Assembly: GCA_002335605.1 (NCBI GenBank) | Contig: BEDY01000003.1 | Location: 682,001 to 746,000, forward strand | Direction of reading: 5' to 3' | DNA from: Prillingera fragicola | Lineage: Eukaryota; Basidiomycota; Tremellomycetes; Trichosporonales; Trichosporonaceae | DNA: 64,000 nucleotides | Part shown: positions 42,502-52,900 of the stretch, piece after piece | Layout: every line of letters starts with the position of its first letter | Numbering within the stretch: the first letter of the stretch is position 1 | Program-made: the position numbers and the translations under genes | The notes under the pieces: generated by a model | What the model saw: the letters and a program-made list of their open reading frames with translations, nothing else | What the model was told of the DNA's origin: nothing | Databases searched by the model: none

Positions 42502-42788
42502 TATAGACAATGCTGGTATATTTCTTTGAGACGTTGATAAGCTGGAGAATGGAAATAGCAAAGGGTTCAAACGTTGCAATTAGTGCCCAGTCAGTACTGC
42601 AGAATGGTGCCACAACCAACATGCCACTACGTGAAAGTGATGGGAGTTCACACGAGATCACATCCAAGCACATGTGGATAATCGACATGTCCCTCCACTG
42701 ATGAAGCGGCGTTGTGTGCCTCCCGTGCTCGCTGCCGCGTTCTGGGGTTCGCGTCCGTCTCCTTTGTTGCAGTCCACTGAGCCAAGTT

Positions 42789-42923
42789 CTATCTCCCATC
42801 GGCAGTACGCGGGCAAGGACATTGAGGACGATACCTTCCGCACTTGGGACAGTAGCCCATGGGAAAGTGCTTGTAGTCATAGGTCACGTCGTCGTTGAGC
42901 TTGGCTAGTCGTTTGATTCGCAT
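42789..42923 (-). CDS. Cysteine-rich microprotein, family member 3
   Basis: A 44-aa frame beginning MRIKRLAKLNDDVTYDY, basic then acidic, with a C-terminal CPKCGRYRPQCPCPR that keeps the C-x2-C-x6-C-x-C spacing with four Cys only. The first two Cys with CPKCG look like one half of a zinc ribbon. A TATATAT element lies 70 bp upstream of the ATG, and the start has an A-rich context (CAAAA before ATG). The open frame continues upstream across the TATA element, but that part is not expected to be transcribed. Of the four members this is the most divergent. Confidence 0.48.
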   Translation of the reverse strand: MRIKRLAKLNDDVTYDYKHFPMGYCPKCGRYRPQCPCPRTADGR

Positions 42924-42992
42924 TTTTGGTGATGATGGTGGGTAATTGGGTTGTTTGTCGGTGGCCAATTTGCCTAACAATGCAGCAATCCA

Positions 42993-42999
42993 ATATATA
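42993..42999 (-). promoter_or_regulatory. TATA box of Cys-rich member 3
   Basis: TATATAT on the minus strand, 70 bp upstream of the ATG, a distance like those of the neighbouring small genes. Confidence 0.5.
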
Positions 43000-43273
43000 C
43001 CTAGGCGTGCGAGAAGAAGACAATGCATGGAGGAAAGTCACGGAACGCAGTCTGGTGTGCAGTGTGAATGCCTCGCACCTGGGCTGTGCGGACAGCTCCT
43101 CCGTGGACCCGTGGGAATCCCTGCCAATTATTATTTATTATTCAGCAGTTATTGTCCTCTTCCTGCACCCCAGAATCAATCACCACTCATGATGCATACA
43201 GCGTTTCCCTTCGTAATCCCATTTCATTATTTCGAGTCCCTTGTGCCATCCATTCGCCACTCGCTCGAGTCGA

Positions 43274-43471
43274 TCAACGCGGACGAGGCCGGGTCAGACA
43301 CTGACACCACCACGCGCATCCGCCACAGCGCGAGCAGCAGCGACAGTCGATAGAGTGGGCCGCATGGACCACTGGGCCGAGGGAGCTACCAGATTTGTAG
43401 TGGGCATGGGGTTTGGCTCCCCCAGACAGCCGGAGGTGGTGCGTCGGGCTGGTGTAGTGGTGTGCGGTCAT
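43274..43471 (-). CDS. Cysteine-rich microprotein, family member 4
   Basis: A 65-aa frame starting MTAHHYTSPTHHLRLSG, His-rich in its first half, with CRCCSRCGGCAWWCQC near the C-terminus, then LTRPRPR and the stop. Seven Cys keep the C-x2-C-x6-C-x-C core, and CCSRCGGC aligns with CCPECDRC of member 2. A clean TATATAA lies 61 bp upstream of the ATG (GTGTATATAAGC), which supports a real promoter. The mix of His and Cys would suit metal binding. The start has the context AACA before ATG. I see no signal peptide. Confidence 0.52.
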   Translation of the reverse strand: MTAHHYTSPTHHLRLSGGAKPHAHYKSGSSLGPVVHAAHSIDCRCCSRCGGCAWWCQCLTRPRPR

Positions 43472-43531
43472 TGTTCGTTGTTGGGTGGTGCCACAATGTT
43501 GGGATAAGGCGTGGCGTGTTCGTAGGCTTGC

Positions 43532-43538
43532 TTATATA
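43532..43538 (-). promoter_or_regulatory. TATA box of Cys-rich member 4
   Basis: TATATAA on the minus strand, 61 bp upstream of the ATG of the 65-aa protein. It also contains the stop codon of the next upstream small frame. Confidence 0.55.
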
Positions 43539-43810
43539 CACGCCGAGAGCTGGTATCTCTGTGATCGACTCGACTGCTGGGGTGAACGCCGTGTGGATGC
43601 GAAGCTGGGAGAGGTGGTCTGTGCACTGCTTCGCCGACGCACCTTTCTCTGTGCGTGCGTGACAAGTGGGTGGAGCCACATGTCTGGTGACCTGCCTTCA
43701 GAAGCCGTGGCGCTGGGTTCATGCGCTTTTGTTACTCTTGTGGGGTTATCTGTCTGCGTTTCCCCTGCCAATTCGGAGTCTATGCTGTCCGACGGTGACG
43801 GACTCGACAT
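43532..43810 (-). CDS. Possible small Ser/Thr-rich protein
   Basis: A 92-aa frame beginning MSSPSPSDSIDSELAGETQ, polar and Ser/Thr/Arg-rich without Cys until the end. An ATAAATAA element sits 66 bp upstream, the same spacing as at the two neighbouring small genes. A GTGCGT donor after THAQRK (about codon 60) might splice to another end; I could not find a convincing acceptor. Its function is unknown, and its place in the locus depends on the promoter pattern rather than on similarity. Confidence 0.3.
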   Translation of the reverse strand: MSSPSPSDSIDSELAGETQTDNPTRVTKAHEPSATASEGRSPDMWLHPLVTHAQRKVRRRSSAQTTSPSFASTRRSPQQSSRSQRYQLSACI

Positions 43811-43875
43811 GAGGATGAGAAGGGACACACACAGCTACACGATTGAGGACAGGAGTGGCAAAACCTCGGAAGATC

Positions 43876-43883
43876 TTATTTAT
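43876..43883 (-). promoter_or_regulatory. TATA-like element
   Basis: ATAAATAA on the minus strand, 66 bp before the ATG of the small Ser/Thr-rich frame. Confidence 0.4.
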
Positions 43884-44732
43884 GTCAATGCCAAGTTGCA
43901 GTAGCTGATACGCGTATCTGCAGAGCATACCTTGATACCAACGTCACTTAGGACAAGATCCTTTTCAGAGCATGATGCAATCTCTCATCACTCCCGGATA
44001 CAGAGCATTGACACGGCAGTGGCAGCACGTCACCTCGACCAATTCCCGTTTTGAACATCCCGGCTCAGCCACTAGCACTTGCCTTCAACTCGGCGCTCAG
44101 CACTCAGCCCTCACAACAATTCTTCATTGTTGCCCTCGAGCCTCATCTTCGGATGCACATTCTTTATGCTTTTAGGGCGGTATCGAAGATCAGCCGGTTC
44201 CAGTACAACGTGGTCCAGGGGGTGCGGCAAGTATCGTCAGCCCGCTGAGTAACACTCTCACAAGCTAAAGTGACACATCTCATAAAGAACGTGCACTACC
44301 TCGTTGGCACCCAGTAACATATTCATCCATCCGGAAGCTTCCCTCGTCTTTGACCAACTAGCCTCGGCGTACTCGCCATTCCTGCGGACTGTACGGCGTT
44401 TCGCCCGACAACGCTGCACTAGCGTTTTCCCCTTGACATTGAAAACAGACCATATGGCGACAAACGTGTGGAACCAGGACGCTCACCTCTTCGGATCCAC
44501 ATGTGCACTTCTCAGCATTAGGCATCGGCGCTGGTCCACGCTTCCGCGGAGGGAGATTTGCCGTTGGCCTCAGTGCTCTCGGATTCAGATATAGCCGCAT
44601 GTGTCCACATGGTGTCGTCCACTAACTAGTCTCGTCTCTGTGGCCGATGTCCGGAGAGTCACCGGCTTGTCATGGCTCCCGGAGTTGACATATGCGTCAA
44701 AGATACACGGTAAGGTTGAGCCTGGCTTCACA
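43884..44732. other. Intergenic region with weak small frames
   Basis: About 850 bp. On the minus strand 44358-44600 an 80-codon frame starting MRLYLNPRALRP contains CTC and a CRHMVCFQC segment that looks like half a RING finger, but the partner Cys pairs are missing. On the plus strand about 44030-44250 an ATG-less open stretch reads protein-like (LEPHLRMHILYAFRAVSKIS). Neither can be called a gene. Confidence 0.4.
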
Positions 44733-44740
44733 TATTTAAA
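44733..44740 (+). promoter_or_regulatory. TATA box of the secreted-protein gene
   Basis: TATTTAAA lies 65 bp upstream of the ATG at 44798, a canonical core-promoter arrangement. Confidence 0.6.
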
Positions 44741-44797
44741 TGCCATGCCTCAGTCTTCGTTTTCTTCGCTTCACGCCTCGCCTTCATTAACTTTGCC

Positions 44798-45580
44798 ATG
44801 CTTTTCTCTACCATTACTCTTCTTTCCATCTCCGCCCTGGCCTCGGCTTCCAATGTCGGCCGCCCCGTTCGCTGGCAAAAGCTTGCTGCCACCCCCAACA
44901 ATGCTGGTTTCGAAACCGTCTCGACAAAGTTCAGGATCGACCCCTCCTCCCCTCGCATTAAGGGATACTATGCCGCCGCCTCCTGGGATTACGCCAATGG
45001 TGGCAAGGAAGGCCTACACTACTTTGGCCTGCAGCCCAAAGCCCCGGGTTCGCCCACGAACGGCCACCTCGCGTACTCGAGCTTTGGCCCCAACGTCCAC
45101 TCAGGCGACGACTCGCGGTGCTCGACTGGCGCCGACGGGGGTAGCGGCGTGAGCTGCTCTCTCGACATTGACTTTGACTATGGCCGGTGGTACAATATTG
45201 AGAGCACTGTCGTCGAGACCAAGCCGGATGGCTCGCGCCGCTGGAACGGGACCCTCATCGACGACGCGGGCGGCAAGACGTATATCGCGAGCATCTGGAG
45301 CGACGCCTCCATCGGGGGTATCGGCGGGCGCGTCGCGACGTGGCTCGAGTGGTGGCCTTATAATACCCAGGACGATGTCACCACCCGCGCCTGCCAGCCC
45401 AAGTTCAAGGCCAGCTTTGGCAACCCCACCGCCGGGGGACAGCCTGTTGCTGATGTTGGCTACATTGCCGCCACCGCCAAAGACGACCCATGCGCCATTG
45501 CCGCTGGAAAGGCCAACTACGAGAGCGTCATCAATTCAGACAAGACGCTTACCATTACCGCTGGTTTCCTCACCAAGTGA
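44798..45580 (+). CDS. Secreted beta-sandwich protein, DUF3472-like
   Basis: An intronless 260-aa gene. A clear signal peptide (about 17 residues, LFSTITLLSISALASAS) is followed by a soluble domain rich in aromatic residues and Gly. The segments YYAAASWDYANG, LHYFGLQP, YSSFGPN, then DFDYGRWYNIE, and TYIASIWSDASIGG with TWLEWWPYN resemble the strand order of DUF3472-type proteins (extracellular, possibly carbohydrate-binding). Four Cys (two in the DSRCSTG..SCSLD loop, CQPKF, DDPCA) could form two disulfides. No catalytic motif is recognised. A TATA box in front suggests regulated, possibly condition-dependent expression. Confidence 0.8.
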   Translation: MLFSTITLLSISALASASNVGRPVRWQKLAATPNNAGFETVSTKFRIDPSSPRIKGYYAAASWDYANGGKEGLHYFGLQPKAPGSPTNGHLAYSSFGPNVHSGDDSRCSTGADGGSGVSCSLDIDFDYGRWYNIESTVVETKPDGSRRWNGTLIDDAGGKTYIASIWSDASIGGIGGRVATWLEWWPYNTQDDVTTRACQPKFKASFGNPTAGGQPVADVGYIAATAKDDPCAIAAGKANYESVINSDKTLTITAGFLTK

Positions 45581-46303
45581 GAGCCCCTCGAGCGACATGT
45601 CCGGCCACAGGACCCCGCATGCCCCAGCGACACCCTCAGTCCTCTTTGGAAAGGCCATACTTTGTAGGAGAAAAAGTTTTATGAAAGATTGTAACTGTTG
45701 CATGTGTGACTATGTACTCGAGCGCACCCCATCAGAGCGCAGCCACTCACAGTCCTGGAGCACCAAGCATAATACCGTCGCGTGTTCTACATCTCACCCT
45801 TGCCTCTCAAACTCCTCCGCTGCATTTCTGACAGCTTTGCTGCCCGACTTGTGGACAAGACTACAATCCTTGCTGGAGGCTGGCGGCGCTTCTGTTCACT
45901 ATGCACCGTTACGGAAGACGATTTACTTACAGCTGCACCAGTACTCTGGACAGAGTTATCAAGCACGCATTAGAAGCAGCGTTCGACGCGACCCAGGCAA
46001 ATGGCCATGCTGACGTCATGTAAACAAACAAAGTTCGCTGATCCGGAAGCAATTTTTTCCGGTTCCGAGCGATAGATGCCGAGATCCCAGAGCAAAGAGT
46101 AGTAAGCCACACCGCACTGCAATTGACAACAGCCAAGGGAATACAGCTGCATTCTCTTGCATCTGCTACTTTCCCCTCACCCAGCATTGTGACCGCGGCA
46201 GCGTGGATGTGCTAAATCCAGCAAACTGAGCGATCACACAATCTCTTCAGCTCCAACGCAGCCGTTGGGGCCGGCTCTTAGAGCAGAGCGTGGAGCGTCA
46301 CCC
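45581..46303. other. Intergenic region
   Basis: The 720 bp upstream of the LtrA gene hold no supportable gene, RNA or repeat. Confidence 0.5.
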
Positions 46304-48634
46304 ATGGCAACGCCGGCCGTCACGACAATGGATAGCCAGCCAAGCGCGGCCCACAATGGGGAATCTCTCGACCAACAAGCCGGGGACGAACTCAAGGACC
46401 TCAGCAACACGGAGGGAAACCGGGCAGCGTCCCCGCGGCTTGACTCAACCTCGACACCGCCAACATCTCCCCCAAGTCATTCAAACGATCGGGCTGTAAG
46501 CCGCCTCTCCAAAGAAGTCGAAGCACTTCCATTCCTCCAGCGGCCCTTGAGAGACCGGAATGGACCATGGCTTGGGGAAGGTCGCAAAATGACCGAGTGG
46601 CTCACTCTATTCTTCGACCTCGCTGTCGCTGCCGTCCTCAACACGTTCTTCACGCAGCACGAGCTCGTTGCGCCGTCCAAGATTCTCAGCTTTCTCGCAG
46701 TCTACGTCATAATATACGTTATGTGGTGGATCCAGCTCAACTACGATGTTCGCTACGAGGGTAACGACGTGAGCTCACAATCACAGGACAGCACTGATGA
46801 CAGAAATACCACCGCATCTTCAAGATGCTGTACATTGCCATCTATCTCTACATTGGGGCCTCGACATTCGGCTGGGACCTTGCATCGATTAGGAAATGGC
46901 AGTCAATTCCAAATGTCACGCCCGAGCTGCGACTAAAGCACGACCTAGCGGCGTCGAGCTTTCTCACCGTGGGCCTCGCGTCCATCCTCCATCGCGCCCT
47001 TATGATTGTGCAACACGTCAATGGTGAGTTTTCCCGCTACCCTGAGCTGACCAGCAGTGATATTTCTTGCACGCAAGGCAGGCCGCTCTCCACGCCCGGC
47101 AATCTACACAATCTGCAGCCTCGTCCTGGGCATGGCCTGCTACATCGTCGCCATTGCCATCCCGGCGACGACCGATTCGCGGTGCCAAGCCAAGATCGCC
47201 ATGCTGTATCTCGGCATTGCGTTCGAAGTGGTGTTGTCATTTGTGCGGTCCTACATCGGTGTGCAGGACTATGCCGCACCGTCTGACGTAGCTGAGCGCT
47301 TTGGCAGTCTGACGCTGATTAGCTTGTGGGTGTCCAAATCACAGGCATGGCTGACAAACAGGGGTGAAGGCATCATCAACATTGCCAAGGCGTTCCAAAA
47401 GGGTCTCGGAGGTCTCGGGTCGACAGACTTGACGCTGTACGCTCACGTTTTTCTCGTCATCGGCATCATATACTACCTCTGGGCATTCCTGTTTGGCCAC
47501 TTTTCAAAGTATGATAACGTGGATCGGAGCTGGGTATGGGAGTTTCTGCACTTTCCGCTCCTGTTCTGCATCTTTCTCTTCCTTGCTGCCCTAGTCGTGA
47601 GTTGCTGTCTTTTGGCGCTCGCTAATTGCAGAACACGGTCATCATCAGCGCTTGGGGCGACGAGCTCAGTGCGGCGGTGTCGTACTTTTTCCAAGCAATC
47701 ATCAGCTACGGTGTCGGCCAGCCGCTGTCTCCGGCCCGCACAGCCAAGATTGACAAGTATCTCAGCCGCCTCGCAATGAGCCCAGACTTTATGACAGAAT
47801 ACAACCTGATAACGCGCCTCATGGACCAGGAGAAGAATGCAACCAGACCAGACATGCCTGGAACGCAAAACTCAACCGTCGAACTGTTCCAATACCTGAA
47901 CCAGATTATCATTCTTGGATCACAGGTGAGCTAAACCCAGAAACGGCTGGCTAACGAGGAGGCGTCCGGCGTACAGGTATCCGTCAAGGTGTTTGACGAC
48001 TTTTACGCTCAACAAAGCATGAGCTCCATCAACCCGGTCAACGAGACCGAGTACAGCATGCTGCAAGAGTGGACCTTTGGCGATCTAGTGGATCTGACCA
48101 ATGCAGCATACATGGGCTGCCGATGGGTGTACCCCGCTGCAGTGAGTCCCCACCACTGACACAACACGCTGACGAGCAGGGCGTAGTACTCATTCTGTGC
48201 GCTTTCCGCTCACTAGCCCGGTATCGCTTCAAAGGCAACGCCAAATATGTCATCCATGGCATGCAGATATTCTTTGGCCTCGCCCTCGCTCTACTAGGCT
48301 TGCTCAACATTGGCCCGCCAAACGAGATGACGATTGAGGAACTCACCGACGCCAGCGACTTTGAGGTCGAGGCGGGCTCGAACACCAACCCCATGTACGA
48401 CACGGTCGACGCGGCCGCGACCATCGCTATCGTGTTTGCCGTCTATACTGTGGTGACGTTTGGGAGCTCTGTGAGTATCTACGGGTTGTGGCGGGGCTGA
48501 CGGGGCAGTTGTTCTTGTGGATCGTTGGGCGGAAGCGGAGGAAGGGCAGGGTGGCAACGGATACAGCTGCCAGGCCGGTGGCGCTGGGTGGCGCTGGAAA
48601 GGTCGAGGATAACAGCAGCGCAAGTCAAGTATAG
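46304..48634 (+). CDS. LtrA (low temperature requirement A) family membrane protein
   Basis: A 687-aa polytopic membrane protein. Eight exons: 46304-46768, 46804-47023, 47058-47325, 47362-47596, 47632-47925, 47977-48141, 48180-48470, 48509-48634. After a disordered N-terminus of about 100 residues the LtrA signature appears as EWLTLFFDLAVAAVLNTFF. The second signature is ERFGSLTLISLGEGIINIAK, which only forms when the 36-nt intron at 47326-47361 is removed. Ten or more helices follow, interrupted by a lumenal or cytosolic loop (about 420-490), and the end is basic (IVGRKRRKGRV). LtrA proteins were first noticed in Listeria growing in the cold; their molecular role is unknown. The start is the first ATG after the leader. 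Confidence 0.87.
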
Positions 48635-48755
48635 ACGCAGCATGTAATATTGGGTATTGGCATTGCATTGAGAGGCAGATGCGACTCGCAGTATTCGACT
48701 CCGAAAGGAGACTGCCACTCTACTCATACCTGGGAGACCATCTCGACCATGCTCT

Positions 48756-49736
48756 CTAGCTCCCCGGCGACGGCCCCTCATAGAACACCTCTGGGATGCT
48801 CTCCTCCAACACCGACTCTCCCCTCCACTCGTCCCGTTCCATAAACGCAACCCTCCCCCAAACCTCGTCCCACTTTGCCTCCTGATCCTCGGCGTCCCAC
48901 ACCAAGCTCCCAATCACCCCGCCAAACTCTTCCATCACAGCGTCCACAACCTCGTCCCCTGCAGCAGCCCCATACCCCAGCCCCCAGCACCCGAGCGGCG
49001 TCGTCTCAACGCCGACCAACTCAATCTGCCCACCCCTTGCCAGCAACGCAGTCGCGATTTGGCCCCACTCGCTAAAGGTGCCCAACGGCGGCGCATGGAC
49101 CCAGCGACTGTGCGATCCAACGGCCACCGCAGGCCGCACACGTTCAAACACGAGCACACAGCTCCGCAGCTCCTCCATGCGCGGGGTGAGCCGGATCTCC
49201 TCTGCCCAGTTCTCGAGCACCCCGTAATCGAACCGGACATGCATGACGTGGCGCGTAGCCCCGGCTTGGGGCAGGTTGAGGCACAGCAGAGACTCTGGCT
49301 CGGGCTCCCGTGGCGGCGCGCCCGTGAGCTCGAGCCAGTCAATGACCGCCGGCACGCTCAGACCCGCCAGACACACGGGGAGGCCATGCCACCCCCCGCG
49401 CCGGCGTACGCGCTCGAGACCCGTAAAGGCGCGTCCCCAGGTGGCGGGCACGTTTTGCAGGTCGGAACCGATGTCTAGTGTGTGGACGAGGGCGAGCTGG
49501 GGCGGGGGCTGCGCCTCGTGCAGCTGCGCGGGGAGGGTTCGGAACGGGCTGTATGGGGTGCTGAGGAGGGGGGTGTCTTGTCTGTCGGTGTGGAGGAGGA
49601 CGTACTCGAAGAGTTGCTTGTCAATCTTGTCGCGCAGCGTCGTCGACGTGGCTCGGAATTTGATCGTTGTGGCATAGTCGCTGACGGCGAGGATCAGGTC
49701 GAGGATCTGCGGAAAGTAGGCGTGGTCAATTTGCAT
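48756..49736 (-). CDS. F-box-like protein of a yeast-specific expanded type
   Basis: An intronless 326-aa protein. The N-terminus MQIDHAYFPQILDLILAVSD followed by KFRATSTTLRDKIDKQLFE looks like a shortened F-box (helix, helix, then a short basic stretch). From my recollection, related Trichosporonales genomes hold many such genes. The remaining part has alternating hydrophobic and Arg/Glu segments with a Leu-rich flavour (ALVHTLDIGSDLQN, LRSCVLVFERVRPAV, QIELVGVETTPLGCWG) that might form a substrate-binding solenoid. The C-terminus is acidic. No catalytic residues are visible. It is head-to-tail with the SF3B1 gene, 237 bp apart. Confidence 0.72.
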   Translation of the reverse strand: MQIDHAYFPQILDLILAVSDYATTIKFRATSTTLRDKIDKQLFEYVLLHTDRQDTPLLSTPYSPFRTLPAQLHEAQPPPQLALVHTLDIGSDLQNVPATWGRAFTGLERVRRRGGWHGLPVCLAGLSVPAVIDWLELTGAPPREPEPESLLCLNLPQAGATRHVMHVRFDYGVLENWAEEIRLTPRMEELRSCVLVFERVRPAVAVGSHSRWVHAPPLGTFSEWGQIATALLARGGQIELVGVETTPLGCWGLGYGAAAGDEVVDAVMEEFGGVIGSLVWDAEDQEAKWDEVWGRVAFMERDEWRGESVLEESIPEVFYEGPSPGS

Positions 49737-49973
49737 GCTGTTGGCATGGGTCGCAGAGCGTTGTGCAGTGAGTAAGAGATGTGTTGTAAGTCGAGGTGCA
49801 CAGTGTAATTACAGAACGTGAGAAGCATTGACAGATAGTGGCAAGTGGACAATGCCGAGGAGGCGGTGGTAAACAACAGGTGGAGGTCAACCTCCTCCTG
49901 CCACGGAGAAGTATACGCTAGACCCATGCATACATCTCCTCTCTCTGATCTCTCTGTTGATACATAAACTTCT

Positions 49974-52900
49974 CTAAACCCACACAAGCAAGTGGTGGCG
50001 GGTATAGTCCTGCCCCGTGGCCAAGTCTGCCGCACTCCCCAAAGCAGGATAGAACGGGACCATGGCGTCGACAGCTCCAAGGATGAGCGTGTTGTACATG
50101 CGCCAGTAGACCTCGCGCACGCGGCGCGCCGGGTGGTACAGACCCTGCAGGACGTAGGACAAGACCACACCGGGTCCGATACCGATACGCATGGCCTCGA
50201 TGGCGTCCATGACTCCGCCAATGACGTGGGGCGAGGTCTCGAAAATGTTGGGCCACACGAGGTTGAGCAAGTGCGTGAGCGCCTCCTCGTAGCCGAGACC
50301 AGCGACGCCAATGGTGAGATGCTTGACGATCGCGCACGCCGTCTGGCGATGCACGTGGTCGCGGTCCGTGAGCGAGTCCTCGAGGAGGCCGACGACCGAG
50401 TGGATATAGTCCTTTGACATTTCGCCGACGTATTCGAACACATACGCAAGCGCCTTGAGGCAGCCGTTACGCACGTTGAGTTCCGGGGTGCGGTACTCGT
50501 TCAGGATGGCGGGGATGCATGTAAAGGGACCACATGTCTCGGCGACAATGGCAATGGCCACGGTCGACAGCACACGCGACTGACGCTCCTGCACCTTGAG
50601 GTTGGTGAGCAGGACGGACAGCACGTCCTGGGGACCAATAGCCTTGGCAATGTATCCAAACGAGTTGACAGCCGCACGACGAATAGCCTTCTTGTGCGCC
50701 TTGAGCAGATCGAGCAGCTCGAAACAGATACGCATCCACTCCTTTGCCGCCACAAACTCGGCACCACGGTCGGCAATACGACCAATCAAGTTGATGGTCG
50801 CCTCCTGGACCTTTTCGTGTCGGTTGCGCAGGATGGGGGTCATGCGCGGCAATAGGTCCTTGACGGGAGGGTTCATCTGCGTCATGCCGACAACGTTGGC
50901 GATCGCCGCCTCGGCAGCAATGATACTGCCAAGAGCGTCGGGGTACTCTTCTCCGAGCTGCTCAAACAGCACCACGCCGAGCTTGGACAGCAGCGCGTCC
51001 TCGTCATTCTGCTTGATGATTGGTGCGAGCTTGGTCGTAAGATCTGCAGCGAGCATACGCACCTTTGCGCTCTTGTTGGTCAAGCGCCACAGAATCATTG
51101 ACACGATCTGGGGCAGGTATGGCTTGACGCGCGATCCGAGAGCAGTCACAACGGCGCCGAAACCTTCAAGCATGACATTATCCTCGAGGGTCTGCTCCTG
51201 GAAGGCAAAGATGATGCCGTCAATGAGCTGCACCTCGAGACGCTCGTCAATGTCCGCAGCGCCGTTGGCCTGCACGACCTTTGTGATTGTTTCCATGACC
51301 ATTTTGCGGTAGGGTTCGCTCTCGTCCTTGAGGTCGTTGCAGATACGTCCTGCAATCTCGGAAACGCCCGCCTTGTCCGCAAGCTGCACGGTGGTCTCGA
51401 CGAGCTGCTTGTAGTTGCGGCGGTCGAGCGCCATACGACGTACCCAGAACGCCTTGAAGAACTCGGGTACGACCTCGTCGCGCACAAACGACGGCGTGAC
51501 ACCCTCGGTGCCGGCACACTGTTTGATGACTTGCAGAACAATACGGCGCATCTCCTCGTCCGAGGTCTGGAACTCGCGGATGAGAATCGGCATGCACTCG
51601 CGCACATAGTAGCCGGCATACTCGGGGTCCATGAGGGGGATAATGTATCCAATGGCCTTGAGGAAGGCGGCCAGCGTCTTGCCACGGTGTTGCCTGATAC
51701 CGATCCACAGGGGCTTGAGAACATTGTCAAACGACTCGATACCATAAGGAGCGGCCGACTCGGCGAGGGCGGCAAGACACAAGGCGGTCATGGTGCGAAC
51801 CTTTTGCTGCTCATCTTGCAATCCGTCGGCAACAGCGTCGACGAGGTTGCGCAAGTGGGGGAGAATGGCACAACCCATCATGACGGCAATTTGCTGAATG
51901 ATGCGAATACCCGTGTGACGGGCCTGCCACGACTTTTTCGAACGGCACACAGCCTTGAGGAAGGGCAGCAACGCGGGAATACCGAGCGCGGACGCGACGA
52001 CGGCAAAAGCACGCGCAGTCGTGTTGCGCACATACTCGTCGACGTGGTCAATGTCGGGACGCATAGTCGAGATCATGTGTGCGAGACCGGCAGCCTTGGA
52101 CAGGTTGGAGATGATTTCACGACCCTCGACTCGCGCGTAATAGTCCTCATCGATAAGGAGGGGCTCGATGACGACGAGAATCTTGTGCACATAGGGGCGC
52201 ACAAGGTCGTCGAGCTTGTAAAGAATACGGTCGATAACCTTGACGAGCAAGTGGCGCTCCTGGTCCTCGAGCGTACGCTCCATGAGCAATGGCAAAATCT
52301 TGTCAAACAGCGGCCCTGCGCCAAACTCGCGCGCCTTGTCGGTAATCTGTCGAAGCGCAGTCTTGCGCACTGGCGGGGTACCGTTCTTAATCTTGAGGAG
52401 TAAACGCATAATCTTGCGCTCCTTGAGCTCCTCGAGCGTGTAGCCGCCGTCGTCCGCCTCGGTACCACCCTCACCGAGCACTTTTGCAAAGTACTGGGCG
52501 TCCTCGGGCTTGAGGAACTGGAGGGTTCCAATACCCTCGATTTCGGTCTGCTCTGCGGATCCCTGGAACCCGCCAGCAGCGGCGACAGCGCGTGCGGCCG
52601 ACTTTTCGTCCTGCATCATGAACCCGCCCTCGGCATGCTGCGACGTTGCGGGGACCATCTTGCGGATAGTCTGCTGGGGCACATAGTCTTCGGGAACAGG
52701 CACGACGTCGTAACCGTCCTGCTTGCCCGGAAGCAGCGAGTTGAGCTCCTCGTCGGTAATGGCGCGGTACCGCCTGTCCTCGACCATGACCTGGCTAGGC
52801 TTGACGTCTCCGACCTCGAGCGCCGAGCTGGACGCAACGCCGCCGTCCGGGGTCTGGTCCCAACGTGACTTGCGCGCCTTTGCTGCACCCTCGGGGGCTT

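Noticed and set aside
44358..44600. 80-codon minus-strand frame with a half RING-like CRHMVCFQC
   Set aside because: The other zinc ligands of a RING are missing, there is no promoter element, and a GTGAGC donor inside could remove the Cys part. Kept only as a remark in the intergenic entry.
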